From: Polyangiaceae bacterium
Lineage (GTDB): Bacteria > Myxococcota_A > Polyangia > Polyangiales > Polyangiaceae
Assembly: GCA_020633205.1 (NCBI GenBank)
Contig: JACKEB010000018.1
Span: 186,001 to 250,000, forward strand
Direction of reading: 5' to 3'
Length of the DNA stretch: 64,000 bases
The notes beneath the pieces are model-generated. The model was not told where the DNA came from. It did not search any database and saw only the letters and a list, made by a program, of their open reading frames with translations. Shown piece after piece: positions 41,552 to 49,706 of the stretch. The number at the start of each line of letters is the position of its first letter. Position 1 is the stretch's first letter. The position numbers and the translations under genes were made by a program.

Positions 41552-43722
41552 CACTGACATGACAGACCTGTACCCCATAGCTCAGCCCCGCCGGGCGTGC
41601 GCACGAAAAACACGGCCAAAGCGCGATCACCTGAGGCGATCAGTGTCCCTTGGCCGGCGTCGCTGTCGGCGGCGGACAGGCGCACGGCGGGCCCTGATGG
41701 GATCAGATCCGCATCGAGGGTTTGGGCGCGAACCTGGTGCTTGCCTCGTGGCCCTTCGGTCCACATCAGCACCCAGCGACCCTGGCCGAGGGCGCTGGCA
41801 GCGGGGGATATCGCCTCTCCGCCGGGACCTCCCGGGGGTGGGGTAAAGCTCTTGCTCGACTTGGGCGGCTGATGAAGCGCAGCGCTCGCCAGCGTGATCC
41901 CCCAATAGGCGTCCGCTGTTGGTCGGGTGGCGACGGTGATCAGTGCGTTAGCGTCGCTGGTGGTCACGCTGGGCGTACCGAGGAAGGCGTCTTGCATGCT
42001 GACCGCTCCCAGCGTGCCCTTCAGCGCACCCTCACCATCCAGCCAGCCGAAGACCAGCTTGCCCTCCTGACCACCTGAGCGGAGCACCAGAGCGTAGCTC
42101 TTTCCGCTGTCTTGGGCGCGTTCAACGCTCGGAGTCGTGACCTCGTCGGAGGGCAGTGTGCCGAGTTCCGTGGCCTTGCCGTTGCGCACGACCTCGAGGC
42201 GACTCCCTCGCGCTCCGATCGTCATACCGGAGCTGAACTCCACGGCCCCATCGCGCTTCTGTCGATCGTGAGTCACCAAGAAGCGATGGTCGGGAGTCGG
42301 CGTGACAGCCACTACCTTACCCGGCGCGCGCTCCTCGAACGCCTGCTGCGTGCTCAGGTCTCCAAGCGATACGTCGAGGCCGAGTGCGACCTTGCTATCC
42401 TTCGCTAGTCCCAGTGTGACTTTCTCTGCGGAAATGGCAATCGCGCGGGGAGCGACCCCAAGGTAGGCCGAGTCGAGCAGCTTCTTTGGTTCCACTGCGA
42501 CCTTGCACGGACCCTTGCTTGCTTCGTTTGGCTTTTCGGTCTTTGCGCTGCTGTTCGTTTGCGGGCTCGAGACAACGACCTCCGTGGAGGTGGATTGTGA
42601 GGAGCGCTGATTCATCAGCAAGATCACCACGACTGCGAGGAGCCCAATGACGAGCGCCCCGAGGATGATGTTGCTGTTGCTCGGGCCACTCGCCGGAGCG
42701 GGCATGGGCGCCGGAGCGCTCATGGGAGGCCCGCTCTGGGGCCCAGCGCTCGCCGGTCCTGCGGCGGGGAGCGAGCTAGAAGTGGGAGGCTGAGATGCGC
42801 GCGGGCCGGGCACCGAAGCTGAGCCGGACGAGAGCAATGCGGCGGCGCTTGCGGGAGCAGGCTTGGAGGTGGGGGGCGCCGAGGGGCGTGCGGACGCGGG
42901 GGGCGGCGGCGTCGCGCTGCTGCTGCCTCCGCCAATCAGCGCGGCGGCGCTGGCGACCTTGCGTTTTGACTCGGCGCTGCGCCCTTCCGACGGTGCGGCC
43001 GCGATGTCGCTTTCGAGCTCCTCAGGCTCCAGCTCCTCGGCTTCCTCCGCGTCCGGCGTTACCTCGGGGATCGCGACTTCACTCTTCAGCTCGTCGGGGT
43101 CTAGCTCGGCGACGGAGGCGTGCGCCGAGGAATCTTCCTCGGGTTCGGCTTCCAGTTCCTCGGCATGGTCGAGGTCTGGCAGCGTCTTGATCTTGATGTC
43201 CGCGGGCGGTGGGGTGATGTGCGGTGCCGAAGGGATGGGCGCGCGCCGCTCCGAGGGTGGAGACGATGGGCGCTCGCCTGGAGGTGGCGGCGGTGCCTGG
43301 CTGCTGCTCGCCGCCCTGCCGACGAGTGCCGCCGCGCTTCCGCTGGCGCTGCTTGGTAGCGGGCTGCTCGGAGGTGGGGGAGGGGGCGCGGCCGCGGTGC
43401 CCAGCAGCGCTCGCAGGGCGCTCTGCTTCTGTTCGGAGGCGTAACGATCGAGCGGCGGCTCCGGAGGTAACTCCGCGTACTCCGCGTCTGTCTGGGCCTC
43501 ACGCGTGGGCTTGCGCTGTGCCGCGGGGATGCAATCGGCGAACAGTTCGCACTCGCGTCCCTCGAGCCACTCCGCCCAGCCTGCCTGCCACACCAAGGTG
43601 TACGCGGGGAGCGCGCCGCTTTCGAACAGTTGAGTCAGTTCGGCGAGGCTGGCGCTGTGACGGCTGCCATCGACATCGGCCCACTGCCATTTGGTCTGTT
43701 GCGGATCGTCAGCGCTGGGCAT
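41551..43722 (-). CDS. GYF-domain single-span membrane protein
   Basis: A 723-residue protein. Residues 1-70 form a GYF_2-like domain (KWQWADVDGSRHSASLAEL, TLVWQAGWAEWLEG), a Pro-rich-peptide-binding fold. Residues 75-345 are a Pro/Ser/Ala/Glu-rich disordered linker. One membrane helix (SNIILGALVIGLLAVVVILL) is at about 350-370. The last 320 residues form an outer beta-rich domain with propeller-like strands (KVALGLDVSLGDLS, HRFLVTHDRQKRDGAVEFS, RALAVFFVRTPGGAELWGTG). Several bacterial GYF proteins are found in myxobacteria. The partner could be Pro-rich proteins such as its neighbour. Function unknown. Confidence 0.75.
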   Translation of the reverse strand: MPSADDPQQTKWQWADVDGSRHSASLAELTQLFESGALPAYTLVWQAGWAEWLEGRECELFADCIPAAQRKPTREAQTDAEYAELPPEPPLDRYASEQKQSALRALLGTAAAPPPPPPSSPLPSSASGSAAALVGRAASSSQAPPPPPGERPSSPPSERRAPIPSAPHITPPPADIKIKTLPDLDHAEELEAEPEEDSSAHASVAELDPDELKSEVAIPEVTPDAEEAEELEPEELESDIAAAPSEGRSAESKRKVASAAALIGGGSSSATPPPPASARPSAPPTSKPAPASAAALLSSGSASVPGPRASQPPTSSSLPAAGPASAGPQSGPPMSAPAPMPAPASGPSNSNIILGALVIGLLAVVVILLMNQRSSQSTSTEVVVSSPQTNSSAKTEKPNEASKGPCKVAVEPKKLLDSAYLGVAPRAIAISAEKVTLGLAKDSKVALGLDVSLGDLSTQQAFEERAPGKVVAVTPTPDHRFLVTHDRQKRDGAVEFSSGMTIGARGSRLEVVRNGKATELGTLPSDEVTTPSVERAQDSGKSYALVLRSGGQEGKLVFGWLDGEGALKGTLGAVSMQDAFLGTPSVTTSDANALITVATRPTADAYWGITLASAALHQPPKSSKSFTPPPGGPGGEAISPAASALGQGRWVLMWTEGPRGKHQVRAQTLDADLIPSGPAVRLSAADSDAGQGTLIASGDRALAVFFVRTPGGAELWGTGLSCQ

Positions 43723-43864
43723 TCAGTGCGGATCTCCAAGTCCCCTAGAGGCTCCGGCGCCCCCTTCGTCAGTCTGCTCCCACGTCGTACCGCGGGCGCC
43801 AATGGACATTGTCACGGCGCGGCGACCGTTCGCGCAAGTCACCGGGGACACTTGAATAAGTGCG

Positions 43865-44623
43865 CTACTCGCCGCTGGTCGCGAGCACGACCGCACCCAG
43901 ACACTGAACTCCCTGAGCGCGCAGGGCCGCGGCCGCAGCCGCCAGCGTGGCGCCGGTGGTCGCTACATCGTCTACCAGGATCGCTGGAGGGCTCTCGCGC
44001 CCCGGCGCGGCACGAAACGCCGCTTGAATGTTCTGCTGACGCTCGGCTCTGCCAAGACCAGCCTGGGGGCGCGTGGACTTCTCTCGCTTCAGCTGGTGCC
44101 TGACCCGCACCGCAAGTCGCGGAGCGAGCTTGGCCGCCAGCAGCGCCGACTGGTTGTAGCCCCGCTCGACCAGGCGCGTCGGGTGCAGGGGTATTGGCAC
44201 CAAGTCAAACGCGATCCGACTAGAATTTGCATGTGGAATTGTCGTCCCTTGCAGGGCATCACCCAGCTGGCTCAGCCACCAGGTTGCCAGGCCACCGACG
44301 ACCTCCGCCTGCCCAGAATACTTCAGCCGGTGGATCGCCTCGCGCAGGGGCGCCTCGAAGCGCCCTCCAGCCAATACCCACAGCCCTGATGCTTCACGCA
44401 GGATGGGGGGTGAGGGTGCGACGCACCCGCCGCAAAACGCCGACTCCGCCCACTCGAGTGTTGCTCCGCACGCAACGCAACGCGGGGCACCCGCCAGCGC
44501 AGCCAACCCGCGCGTCACACGCTCAACCGCTCTGCGCGCGAGGCGAGTCGTGGCCGTGCGCTGGCCAAGCGCCAGCGCCTGAAGGAAAGGCCATGGGGGG
44601 GACGTCCTCAGGTCCAGCTGCAT
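43865..44623 (-). CDS. comF: ComF family phosphoribosyltransferase-like protein
   Basis: A 252-residue protein with the zinc-ribbon start (RCVACGATLEW and SAFCGGC). It continues with LREAIHRLKYSG, FDLVPIPLHPTRLVERGYNQSALLA (VPIPLHPTRLVERGYNQ is the key run) and KSTRPQAGLGRAERQQNI. The PRPP-loop signature is AILVDDVATTGATL. ComF proteins take part in DNA uptake (competence) in the cytosol, possibly as a helper of the helicase ComFA. The first 45 residues are not conserved; the true start may be later. Confidence 0.9.
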   Translation of the reverse strand: MQLDLRTSPPWPFLQALALGQRTATTRLARRAVERVTRGLAALAGAPRCVACGATLEWAESAFCGGCVAPSPPILREASGLWVLAGGRFEAPLREAIHRLKYSGQAEVVGGLATWWLSQLGDALQGTTIPHANSSRIAFDLVPIPLHPTRLVERGYNQSALLAAKLAPRLAVRVRHQLKREKSTRPQAGLGRAERQQNIQAAFRAAPGRESPPAILVDDVATTGATLAAAAAALRAQGVQCLGAVVLATSGE

Positions 44624-44694
44624 CCCGCACAGTCGGTCAGCGATTGATGCAGTTGCGCGCTGAACAGATCCACTGGGTAGAGCGCGGCGTCTTT

Positions 44695-44720
44695 GCGCTG
44701 CACCTCCCCCCCAAGAAAAG
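44695..44720 (-). repeat. G/C-tract element copy h (after GNAT gene)
   Basis: Plus strand GCGCTGCACCTCCCCCCCAA then GAAAAG. It is 13 bases beyond the stop of the reverse-strand GNAT gene and upstream of comF. Confidence 0.65.
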
Positions 44721-44732
44721 CTGCGAGGGGAC

Positions 44733-45320
44733 TCAGAGTCGCGGGCGCTCTTCGCTGGTGAGCGCGTAGATCAGGTGATCTTCCCAGCGCCCGTTGATCT
44801 GCAGGTACCGCTCAGACGTCCCTTCCAAGCGGAAACGCGCCTTGTCCAACACACGCCGGCTTGGGCGATTCGATGACATCACGGCAGCCTGCAAGCGGTG
44901 AAGCTCGGCGTCCTGAAACGCGAAGCGGATGAGGAGCTCCAGCGCTTCGCTAGCTAGACCCTGACCGCCCCGCTCGCGCACCGTCCAGTAACCAACGTAG
45001 GCGTTCTGAAACACACCCCTCACGATCTCACTCAGCGCGATGCGCCCCAGGATCGGCGCTGTTTGCTCGCGACCCGTGATCAAGAAGGTAAAACCGCGCC
45101 CCTGACGCCACTGCTTGCGCTGATTCGCGATGCTGCGCGTGAGTTCAACCGGTGCTGCCGGATTGGTTCCGCGCGGAGGAGCCGGGCTCCAGGGACGCAG
45201 GTGGGAGGCGTTCTGCTCGAGCACCCGAGACAGGCGCACAGCGTCGTTCTCCTTCGGGGGTCGGAGCACGATGCGTTCTCCCACGAGCCGTGTAGCGAGG
45301 CTGGGGATCCTATCCGCCAT
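44733..45320 (-). CDS. GNAT acetyltransferase, RimJ/RimL type
   Basis: A 195-residue N-acetyltransferase-like protein. It begins ATRLVGERIVLRPPKENDA and has GRIALSEIVRGVFQNAYVGYW (in pieces: ILGRIALSEIV, NAYVGYWT). The acetyl-CoA site is RGGQGLASEALELLIRFAF, and LHRLQAAVMSSNRPSRRVLDK and YLQINGRWEDHLIYAL follow. These match the RimJ/RimL group that modify N-termini of ribosomal and other proteins. The ATG at 45320 overlaps the end of the upstream lipoprotein by 11 bases, so they share a transcript. Confidence 0.88.
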   Translation of the reverse strand: MADRIPSLATRLVGERIVLRPPKENDAVRLSRVLEQNASHLRPWSPAPPRGTNPAAPVELTRSIANQRKQWRQGRGFTFLITGREQTAPILGRIALSEIVRGVFQNAYVGYWTVRERGGQGLASEALELLIRFAFQDAELHRLQAAVMSSNRPSRRVLDKARFRLEGTSERYLQINGRWEDHLIYALTSEERPRL

Positions 45321-45708
45321 TTCCAGCTTCCATCGCGTCGGTCGCTGCGTCGCTGCTTGCATCGCTGGCCGCATCCGCGCCGGCGTCCCGCCCGTCGCAG
45401 ATCCCCTGAGGGTCGAGGCCGACGCTGCGATAGAGTTCGAAGGCGCACGTGCCCCAACCGTATTGGCAGTCGCCGCGACAATCGAACTCGCAGTGCCGCC
45501 AGCTCTGAAAATGCTCCTCGAGGCGCTGCTCGCAGGCGTCACGGTCTTGGTCGTTGATCACCTTCGTGTCTTGCTCTCGACACTCGGGGAAGCACCCACA
45601 GCTGAAATCCACCAAGCGCTGACAGCCTCGGTTCGGCGGATCCGTCGCGCAACTGCTGGCGGCGGACAGCGCAGCGAGACCGAGTAACCCAAGGGTCACG
45701 TGACGCAT
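45310..45708 (-). CDS. Cys-rich small lipoprotein
   Basis: A 132-residue predicted lipoprotein (signal peptide ending SAASSC). The mature protein is rich in Cys: NRGCQRLVDFSCGCFPECREQD, quoted as GCQRLVDFSCGCFPEC, then DACEQRLEEHF, HCEFDCRGDCQYGWGTCAF and GICDGRD. It ends in an Ala/Asp-rich tail (ASDASSDAATDA). At least twelve Cys suggest a compact disulfide-rich domain outside the cytosol. Function unknown. Confidence 0.7.
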   Translation of the reverse strand: MRHVTLGLLGLAALSAASSCATDPPNRGCQRLVDFSCGCFPECREQDTKVINDQDRDACEQRLEEHFQSWRHCEFDCRGDCQYGWGTCAFELYRSVGLDPQGICDGRDAGADAASDASSDAATDAMEAGNGG

Positions 45709-45762
45709 CGCGAGCACGGTCCCAAGCATAGCTCGCCGGGTCGGGCCCACCAGGGCCATGCG

Positions 45763-46161
45763 TCAGCCGAGGCCCAGCAGGGCGTTCATCGAAGCTTCGT
45801 CAGCCGGCGTGAACGGATACTGATCGAACTCTGAGCTCGTCACCCAGCGGAACGATTCGACGTTCAGCTCCTGGGGCTCACCGGAGGTGATCACGCACTC
45901 GTAGAGGTAGAGGTCGATGGTGTAGCGCTCGTACGGGTGGCTCACGAAGCTGATCATGCTACCAGGCGCGACCTCGACGCCGAGCCGGTGCATCACCTCT
46001 CGCTTCAGCGCGTCGCTGTCGGACTCCCCGTCTTCGACTTTTCCTCCGGGAAACTCCCAGAGCAGTGGCAACACCGCGGCAGGGCGCCGCTGCGTGATCA
46101 GGTACTTACCGTCCTGCGCAATGACAGCGGCAACGACACGCACTGTGCGTGGCATCGTCAT
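45763..46161 (-). CDS. Nudix-fold MutT-like protein with degenerate Nudix box
   Basis: A 132-residue protein with clear MutT-type sequence (VVAAVIAQDGKYLITQRR, LWEFPGGKVEDGES). The canonical Nudix box GX5EX7REUXEEXGU is intact up to REV, but the two glutamates that bind Mg2+ (EE) are replaced by His-Arg (REVMHRLGV). The rest of the fold (YTIDLYLYEC, FRWVTSSEFDQYPF) is normal. Hydrolysis of 8-oxo-dGTP or similar substrates would be expected to be lost or altered. It might be a binding-only protein. Overlap or operon with neighbours is not evident (gap of 54 bases to the next). Confidence 0.88.
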   Translation of the reverse strand: MTMPRTVRVVAAVIAQDGKYLITQRRPAAVLPLLWEFPGGKVEDGESDSDALKREVMHRLGVEVAPGSMISFVSHPYERYTIDLYLYECVITSGEPQELNVESFRWVTSSEFDQYPFTPADEASMNALLGLG

Positions 46162-46256
46162 CCGGCGCTTCCTGGCTCACCTTCGTGAGTCCGCGCAACA
46201 TCTCGCGAACTCACGTGGCAGTGCCTCTGAAGACGGTCCAGCAACGGGCGGGACAC

Positions 46257-47360
46257 TTAGAAGTCAACGCGGAAGAGCTGTTGCCCCATCAGCAAGATGT
46301 CCCCCGCAACGAGCGGATGCTCTTGCTTCAGGCGACCGAAGGTGCCGTTCGAGCTACCGACGTCGGTGAGGTAGACGTCACCGTCGTCGCCGCGAGCGAT
46401 GCGGCAGTGGAGACCAGAGACGTAGCCGTCTTCGCTGAACAGGATGTCGCCTCGCTCACGACCACAGTGCACACCGCTCTCCGGGATCGGGAAGGCGTTG
46501 CCCGTCGTGTCTCGGCCAATGACCAGCGCGAGGCGGCCGATGTAGCCCTTCGCCGGGCTACCTAGACGCTTCACGCCGTCGGGCGAGTTGCCCTGTCCGA
46601 TGAGCTCTTCGAAGCGGATGATCTCTTGTCCGATACGGAACACGTCGCCGAAGGCCAGACGCCACGGCATGTTCGGCTTCAGCTTCAGGTAGACACCGTT
46701 GAGCGAGCTCTCGTCTTTGATGAAGAGCTGGTTGCCTCGGCGGGTGAAGGTGGAGTGCCGCGGGGAAAGGTAGCTGTCGCCAGCGAAGATGGAGCCGGTG
46801 TCGCGTCCCACCGTGACGGCTTGGCCATCGGGAAGCGGGAAGGTGCCGGCTTCGCTGCCGTCAGCACGCAGCGCAGTGAGCAACACCGAAGCAACGCTGC
46901 CGCCAGTTGCTGCTGGCGTGGGTGCTGCTGGAGGCTGGCTCTGCAGGGCACCGAGGTTGTACCCGCACGAAGCGCAGAACTTGTTCCCTGGCTTGTTCTG
47001 ATGCCCGCACTGCGGACACGCGACGGCGCCTGCCGCAGGTGCCGCACCAGCGTCTGGGCGCGGTGGCCCTGCTGGAGCCGGCGCAGCAGCGGGAGCTGGA
47101 GCAGCGGGAGCTGGCTCGGCTGCCGGCGCGGGCGCAGCGGCTGGAGCCGGTGCTGCGGGTGCCGGGGCCACTGCGGGCGCCGGGGCCACTGCGGGCGCGG
47201 GTGCTGCCGCAGGTGCAGCGGCTGCCGCCGGAACGCCGTGTGGAGGCGTCTGAGGAGAGAACGGTTTCGGGGCTTCATCGCGCGGCAACTCCGCACCGCA
47301 ACCCAGGCAGAACTTGTAATGGTCCTGGTTGTCCTTGCCGCACTTGGGACACGTGATCAC
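46257..47360 (-). CDS. Double zinc-ribbon, double FHA domain protein
   Basis: A 367-residue cytosolic protein. The GTG at 47360 has GGAGG nine bases upstream and begins directly with the first zinc ribbon (CPKCGKDNQDHYKFCLGCG). An Ala/Pro repeat linker of about 75 residues follows, then a second ribbon (CPQCGHQNKPGNKFCASCG) and two FHA domains. These read VTVGRDTGSIFAGDSYLSPRH with SSLNGVYLK (first) and LVIGRDTTGNAFPIPE, SGLHCRIA, VGSSNGTFG (second). FHA domains bind phosphothreonine, so it is likely a reader of Ser/Thr kinase signalling. The ribbons may bind other proteins or nucleic acid. Confidence 0.9.
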   Translation of the reverse strand: MITCPKCGKDNQDHYKFCLGCGAELPRDEAPKPFSPQTPPHGVPAAAAAPAAAPAPAVAPAPAVAPAPAAPAPAAAPAPAAEPAPAAPAPAAAPAPAGPPRPDAGAAPAAGAVACPQCGHQNKPGNKFCASCGYNLGALQSQPPAAPTPAATGGSVASVLLTALRADGSEAGTFPLPDGQAVTVGRDTGSIFAGDSYLSPRHSTFTRRGNQLFIKDESSLNGVYLKLKPNMPWRLAFGDVFRIGQEIIRFEELIGQGNSPDGVKRLGSPAKGYIGRLALVIGRDTTGNAFPIPESGVHCGRERGDILFSEDGYVSGLHCRIARGDDGDVYLTDVGSSNGTFGRLKQEHPLVAGDILLMGQQLFRVDF

Positions 47361-47691
47361 AGCAGATTGCCTCCGGAAGCTGTCATTGTTGGCCCGACTC
47401 AGGGCCAAACCCCTGCGAACGATAACCCGGTTCTGAATCTTGCTGCCACCCCAATTGCTGACGAATGACGAGCCCTCCTTACTGAAATCACCCAGCTTTC
47501 CCTCTGGCGCCGTTGCCGCGGTGGCCTCCAGTCAAGAACCGGTCAGGAGCGCCCCGGCGTGGCGGTTCAGCCGTTGCACGCGCATTGCGCTCCAAGCAGT
47601 GTTCCGCCTGGGCAAGGGAGAAAGCAGCGCCGCCCGCGTCATCGAGAGCCCACTTCGATAAGTCTGCAGCGCTGGATCTTTTGGGCCGCGT
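47361..47691. other. Intergenic region between FHA gene and ruvA
   Basis: Both genes read leftward; this is the leader of the FHA gene and the region after ruvA. Open frames such as that at 47440-47661 show no family similarity or ribosome site. I see no strong hairpin or repeat. Confidence 0.45.
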
Positions 47692-48291
47692 TCAGCGGGC
47701 TAAGAAGGCGAGAGCGGACTTGAGGGCGCTCGCGAGAGGCGTGTCGGCGAGGCTATCTCCAAGTGAGTCCACCGCGCGTTCGGCCTCCGCCGGACGGTAA
47801 CCCATGTTGGTCAACGCACCATACAGCCGTTCTCGGTTGCTGCTGCTCGGTGACTGGGCTGCGCTAGGCAACTCCACCTCCGCGACTCGCGGGAGCTTCT
47901 CCTTCAACTCCAGTACCAACCGCTCTGCGGTCTTCTTTCCGATGCCGCTGATCTTGTTGAGCCGCGCGACGTCACCTTGGGATACGGCGCGCACCAGGTC
48001 CGGTGGCGGAAGCTCGCTCAGCACGGAGAGCGCCGTCTTCGGGCCTACGTTGGGGACACCGATCAACAGCCGAAACACCTCACGCTCCAAAGCGCTTGCG
48101 AAGCCGTAGAGGTCGAGCGCCTCTTCACGAACGTGAGTGTGGATGTGGAGTACCACGGCCTCGCCTGCGGCGCGCACACGGCCCGCAGTACCAAGAGGCA
48201 GCAGTACTTCGTAGCCCACGCCGCCCACGTCGACGATCACGTGGCCATCCAGCTCTTCGGCCACCAGCTTCCCGCACAGCCTGCCAATCAT
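47692..48291 (-). CDS. ruvA: Holliday junction branch migration protein RuvA
   Basis: A 199-residue protein starting MIGRLCGKLVAEELDGHVIVDVGGVGYEV, with the OB-fold part (LHIHTHVREEALDLYGF). Two helix-hairpin-helix motifs follow (LLIGVPNVGPKTALSVL and ISGIGKKTAERLVLEL). A C-terminal domain (LTNMGYRPAEAERAV) binds RuvB. Length and order are normal. No ruvB or ruvC is adjacent, so these must lie elsewhere. Confidence 0.96.
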   Translation of the reverse strand: MIGRLCGKLVAEELDGHVIVDVGGVGYEVLLPLGTAGRVRAAGEAVVLHIHTHVREEALDLYGFASALEREVFRLLIGVPNVGPKTALSVLSELPPPDLVRAVSQGDVARLNKISGIGKKTAERLVLELKEKLPRVAEVELPSAAQSPSSSNRERLYGALTNMGYRPAEAERAVDSLGDSLADTPLASALKSALAFLAR

Positions 48292-48378
48292 GCCGCCCGT
48301 ATAGCAGGCCGCGACGGGATAGGCGCCTCACAAGGCCGCGCAAAGCTCGAAGCGGCTGCTTCGAACGCGGGGTCACTG

Positions 48379-48458
48379 TCGAAGGCGCAGTCAGTTGAAG
48401 GCGCAGTCAGTTGAAGGCGCAGTCAGTTGAAGGCGCAGTCAGTTGAAGGCGCAGTCAG
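48379..48458. repeat. 16-bp direct repeat, five copies, at a stop codon
   Basis: The unit TTGAAGGCGCAGTCAG (first copy TCGAAGG...) occurs at 48379, 48395, 48411, 48427 and 48443. The last copy contains the TGA (48455-48457, minus strand) of the neighbouring lipoprotein. The other copies carry TGA in shifted frames. Confidence 0.9.
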
Positions 48459-48991
48459 TCAGCCAGGGCGCCTTGGGCGATCCAGCGTCGAATCGTGTCG
48501 CGCTGTTCCGCCGGAAGCTGGTCGTGTCCCCGAGGCATGCGCTGACCGCAGTTGTTGCCAGGACAGCTCACGTCGATGCACGCGTGACTACCATCTAGCT
48601 TGTCCATCAAGAAGCTGCGCGCAGGCTCCCCCGGCGCGACCCGCGCTTTGTCCGGGGTGGTGCGAGCCGGGGCGACCAAATAGGTGTCCACGATTTGCGC
48701 TCGCGTCGTGGCGTCTGCGGGGAAGCTGGGATCGTCAGGGGCCGGACTCAGGAACAAGCCGCTCGCGGGAGTCGACGGGTTACCGTGGCAGCCCGCTTCT
48801 GTGCAATTCTGCGCGAATATCGGTTGAATATCCGCAGAGAAACTGACGGTCGGCGTTTGGCCGTCGAAGCTCGTGTAGTCAAACTCGGGGCACACCGCGT
48901 CTGGAGGAAACGGATCAGGATCGCTGTCGCAACTCAGCATCATGAGCGCCGCTGCCAGCGAGCACGTGATCCATCCCCTCCGCGGCTTCAC
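48455..48991 (-). CDS. Mono-haem cytochrome-like lipoprotein, copy 1
   Basis: A 178-residue predicted lipoprotein (signal peptide ending MMLSC). It has the layout of the small planctomycete-type cytochrome c domain: FSADIQPIFAQNC, then CTEAGCHG, then MPRGHDQLP and IRRWIAQGA. The haem-binding pair is spaced CX4CH rather than the usual CX2CH, and the late Met (CGQRMPRG) could be the second axial ligand. The intervening part contains HACIDVSCPGNNC, with further Cys. It ends inside a five-copy repeat. It lies next to a diverged paralogue. Confidence 0.75.
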   Translation of the reverse strand: MKPRRGWITCSLAAALMMLSCDSDPDPFPPDAVCPEFDYTSFDGQTPTVSFSADIQPIFAQNCTEAGCHGNPSTPASGLFLSPAPDDPSFPADATTRAQIVDTYLVAPARTTPDKARVAPGEPARSFLMDKLDGSHACIDVSCPGNNCGQRMPRGHDQLPAEQRDTIRRWIAQGALAD

Positions 48992-49531
48992 TCAGTTGTC
49001 CTTGGCGCCCATGTTGATCCAGTTACGGATGGTCTCGCGTTCGTTGTCACATAGCAACGAGCCGAGTGTGTCGGGCATGCTCTCGCCGCAGTCGGGGTCA
49101 CCGTCGTCATTCACGCACTGGAACCCTTGGTCGTTTTGCGTGCCGTCCACCTTGTACATCAGGAAGCTCGCGTTGGCGTCGCTCGCCGTCACCAGATTCA
49201 CTGCTGGTGCGGTCTCCGACGCGCGCCCGATGAATCCCGCGAGCATGTCGCTGATTTCTTGGTTGGTCATTTCCGGGATGCCCTTGGCTTCATTCGGCAA
49301 TGGAGCGCCAAGGTAGAGGTTCTGCTGAGAGCGCTTCGTATCACCGTGACAGGTGTCGCTGAACGTGCAGGAACCCTGGAAGATCGGCAGAATGTCCGCG
49401 CGGAACGAGGGGTCTGCGCTCACGCTCTTGATGCGGCAGGTTCCCGACTCCTCTGCAGGATCGTCGCTGCTGCAGCCTACGAAGACGGACAAGCTGAGTA
49501 GAAGGCCGGTGGCCAAAGCGATTCGTTTCAT
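48992..49531 (-). CDS. Mono-haem cytochrome-like lipoprotein, copy 2
   Basis: A 179-residue predicted lipoprotein starting at the ATG at 49531 (GGAGACA upstream), signal peptide ending VFVGCSS. The same family layout is seen: FRADILPIFQGSC, CTFSDTCHGD (CX5CH), CGESMPDTLG and IRNWINMGA. It is immediately upstream (no gap) of copy 1, so both are probably translated from one mRNA. The open frame further upstream to 50347 has no signal peptide at its head and is not credible. Confidence 0.75.
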   Translation of the reverse strand: MKRIALATGLLLSLSVFVGCSSDDPAEESGTCRIKSVSADPSFRADILPIFQGSCTFSDTCHGDTKRSQQNLYLGAPLPNEAKGIPEMTNQEISDMLAGFIGRASETAPAVNLVTASDANASFLMYKVDGTQNDQGFQCVNDDGDPDCGESMPDTLGSLLCDNERETIRNWINMGAKDN

Positions 49532-49706
49532 TGTCTCCTCGAAACCCCCCGGTTTGCACTCGCACCCACACGGCTGACACCGCGCGAGGAAACTTAGCAG
49601 AATTTGTACCCAGCCAGGCCATGAGCGCGGCAGAGTGATGCGGATGCCGTGGCGTATCGCTTTCAGCGGTTTGCTGCGCCCCTGAGCTGTGGCAGAACCC
49701 CGGCGG

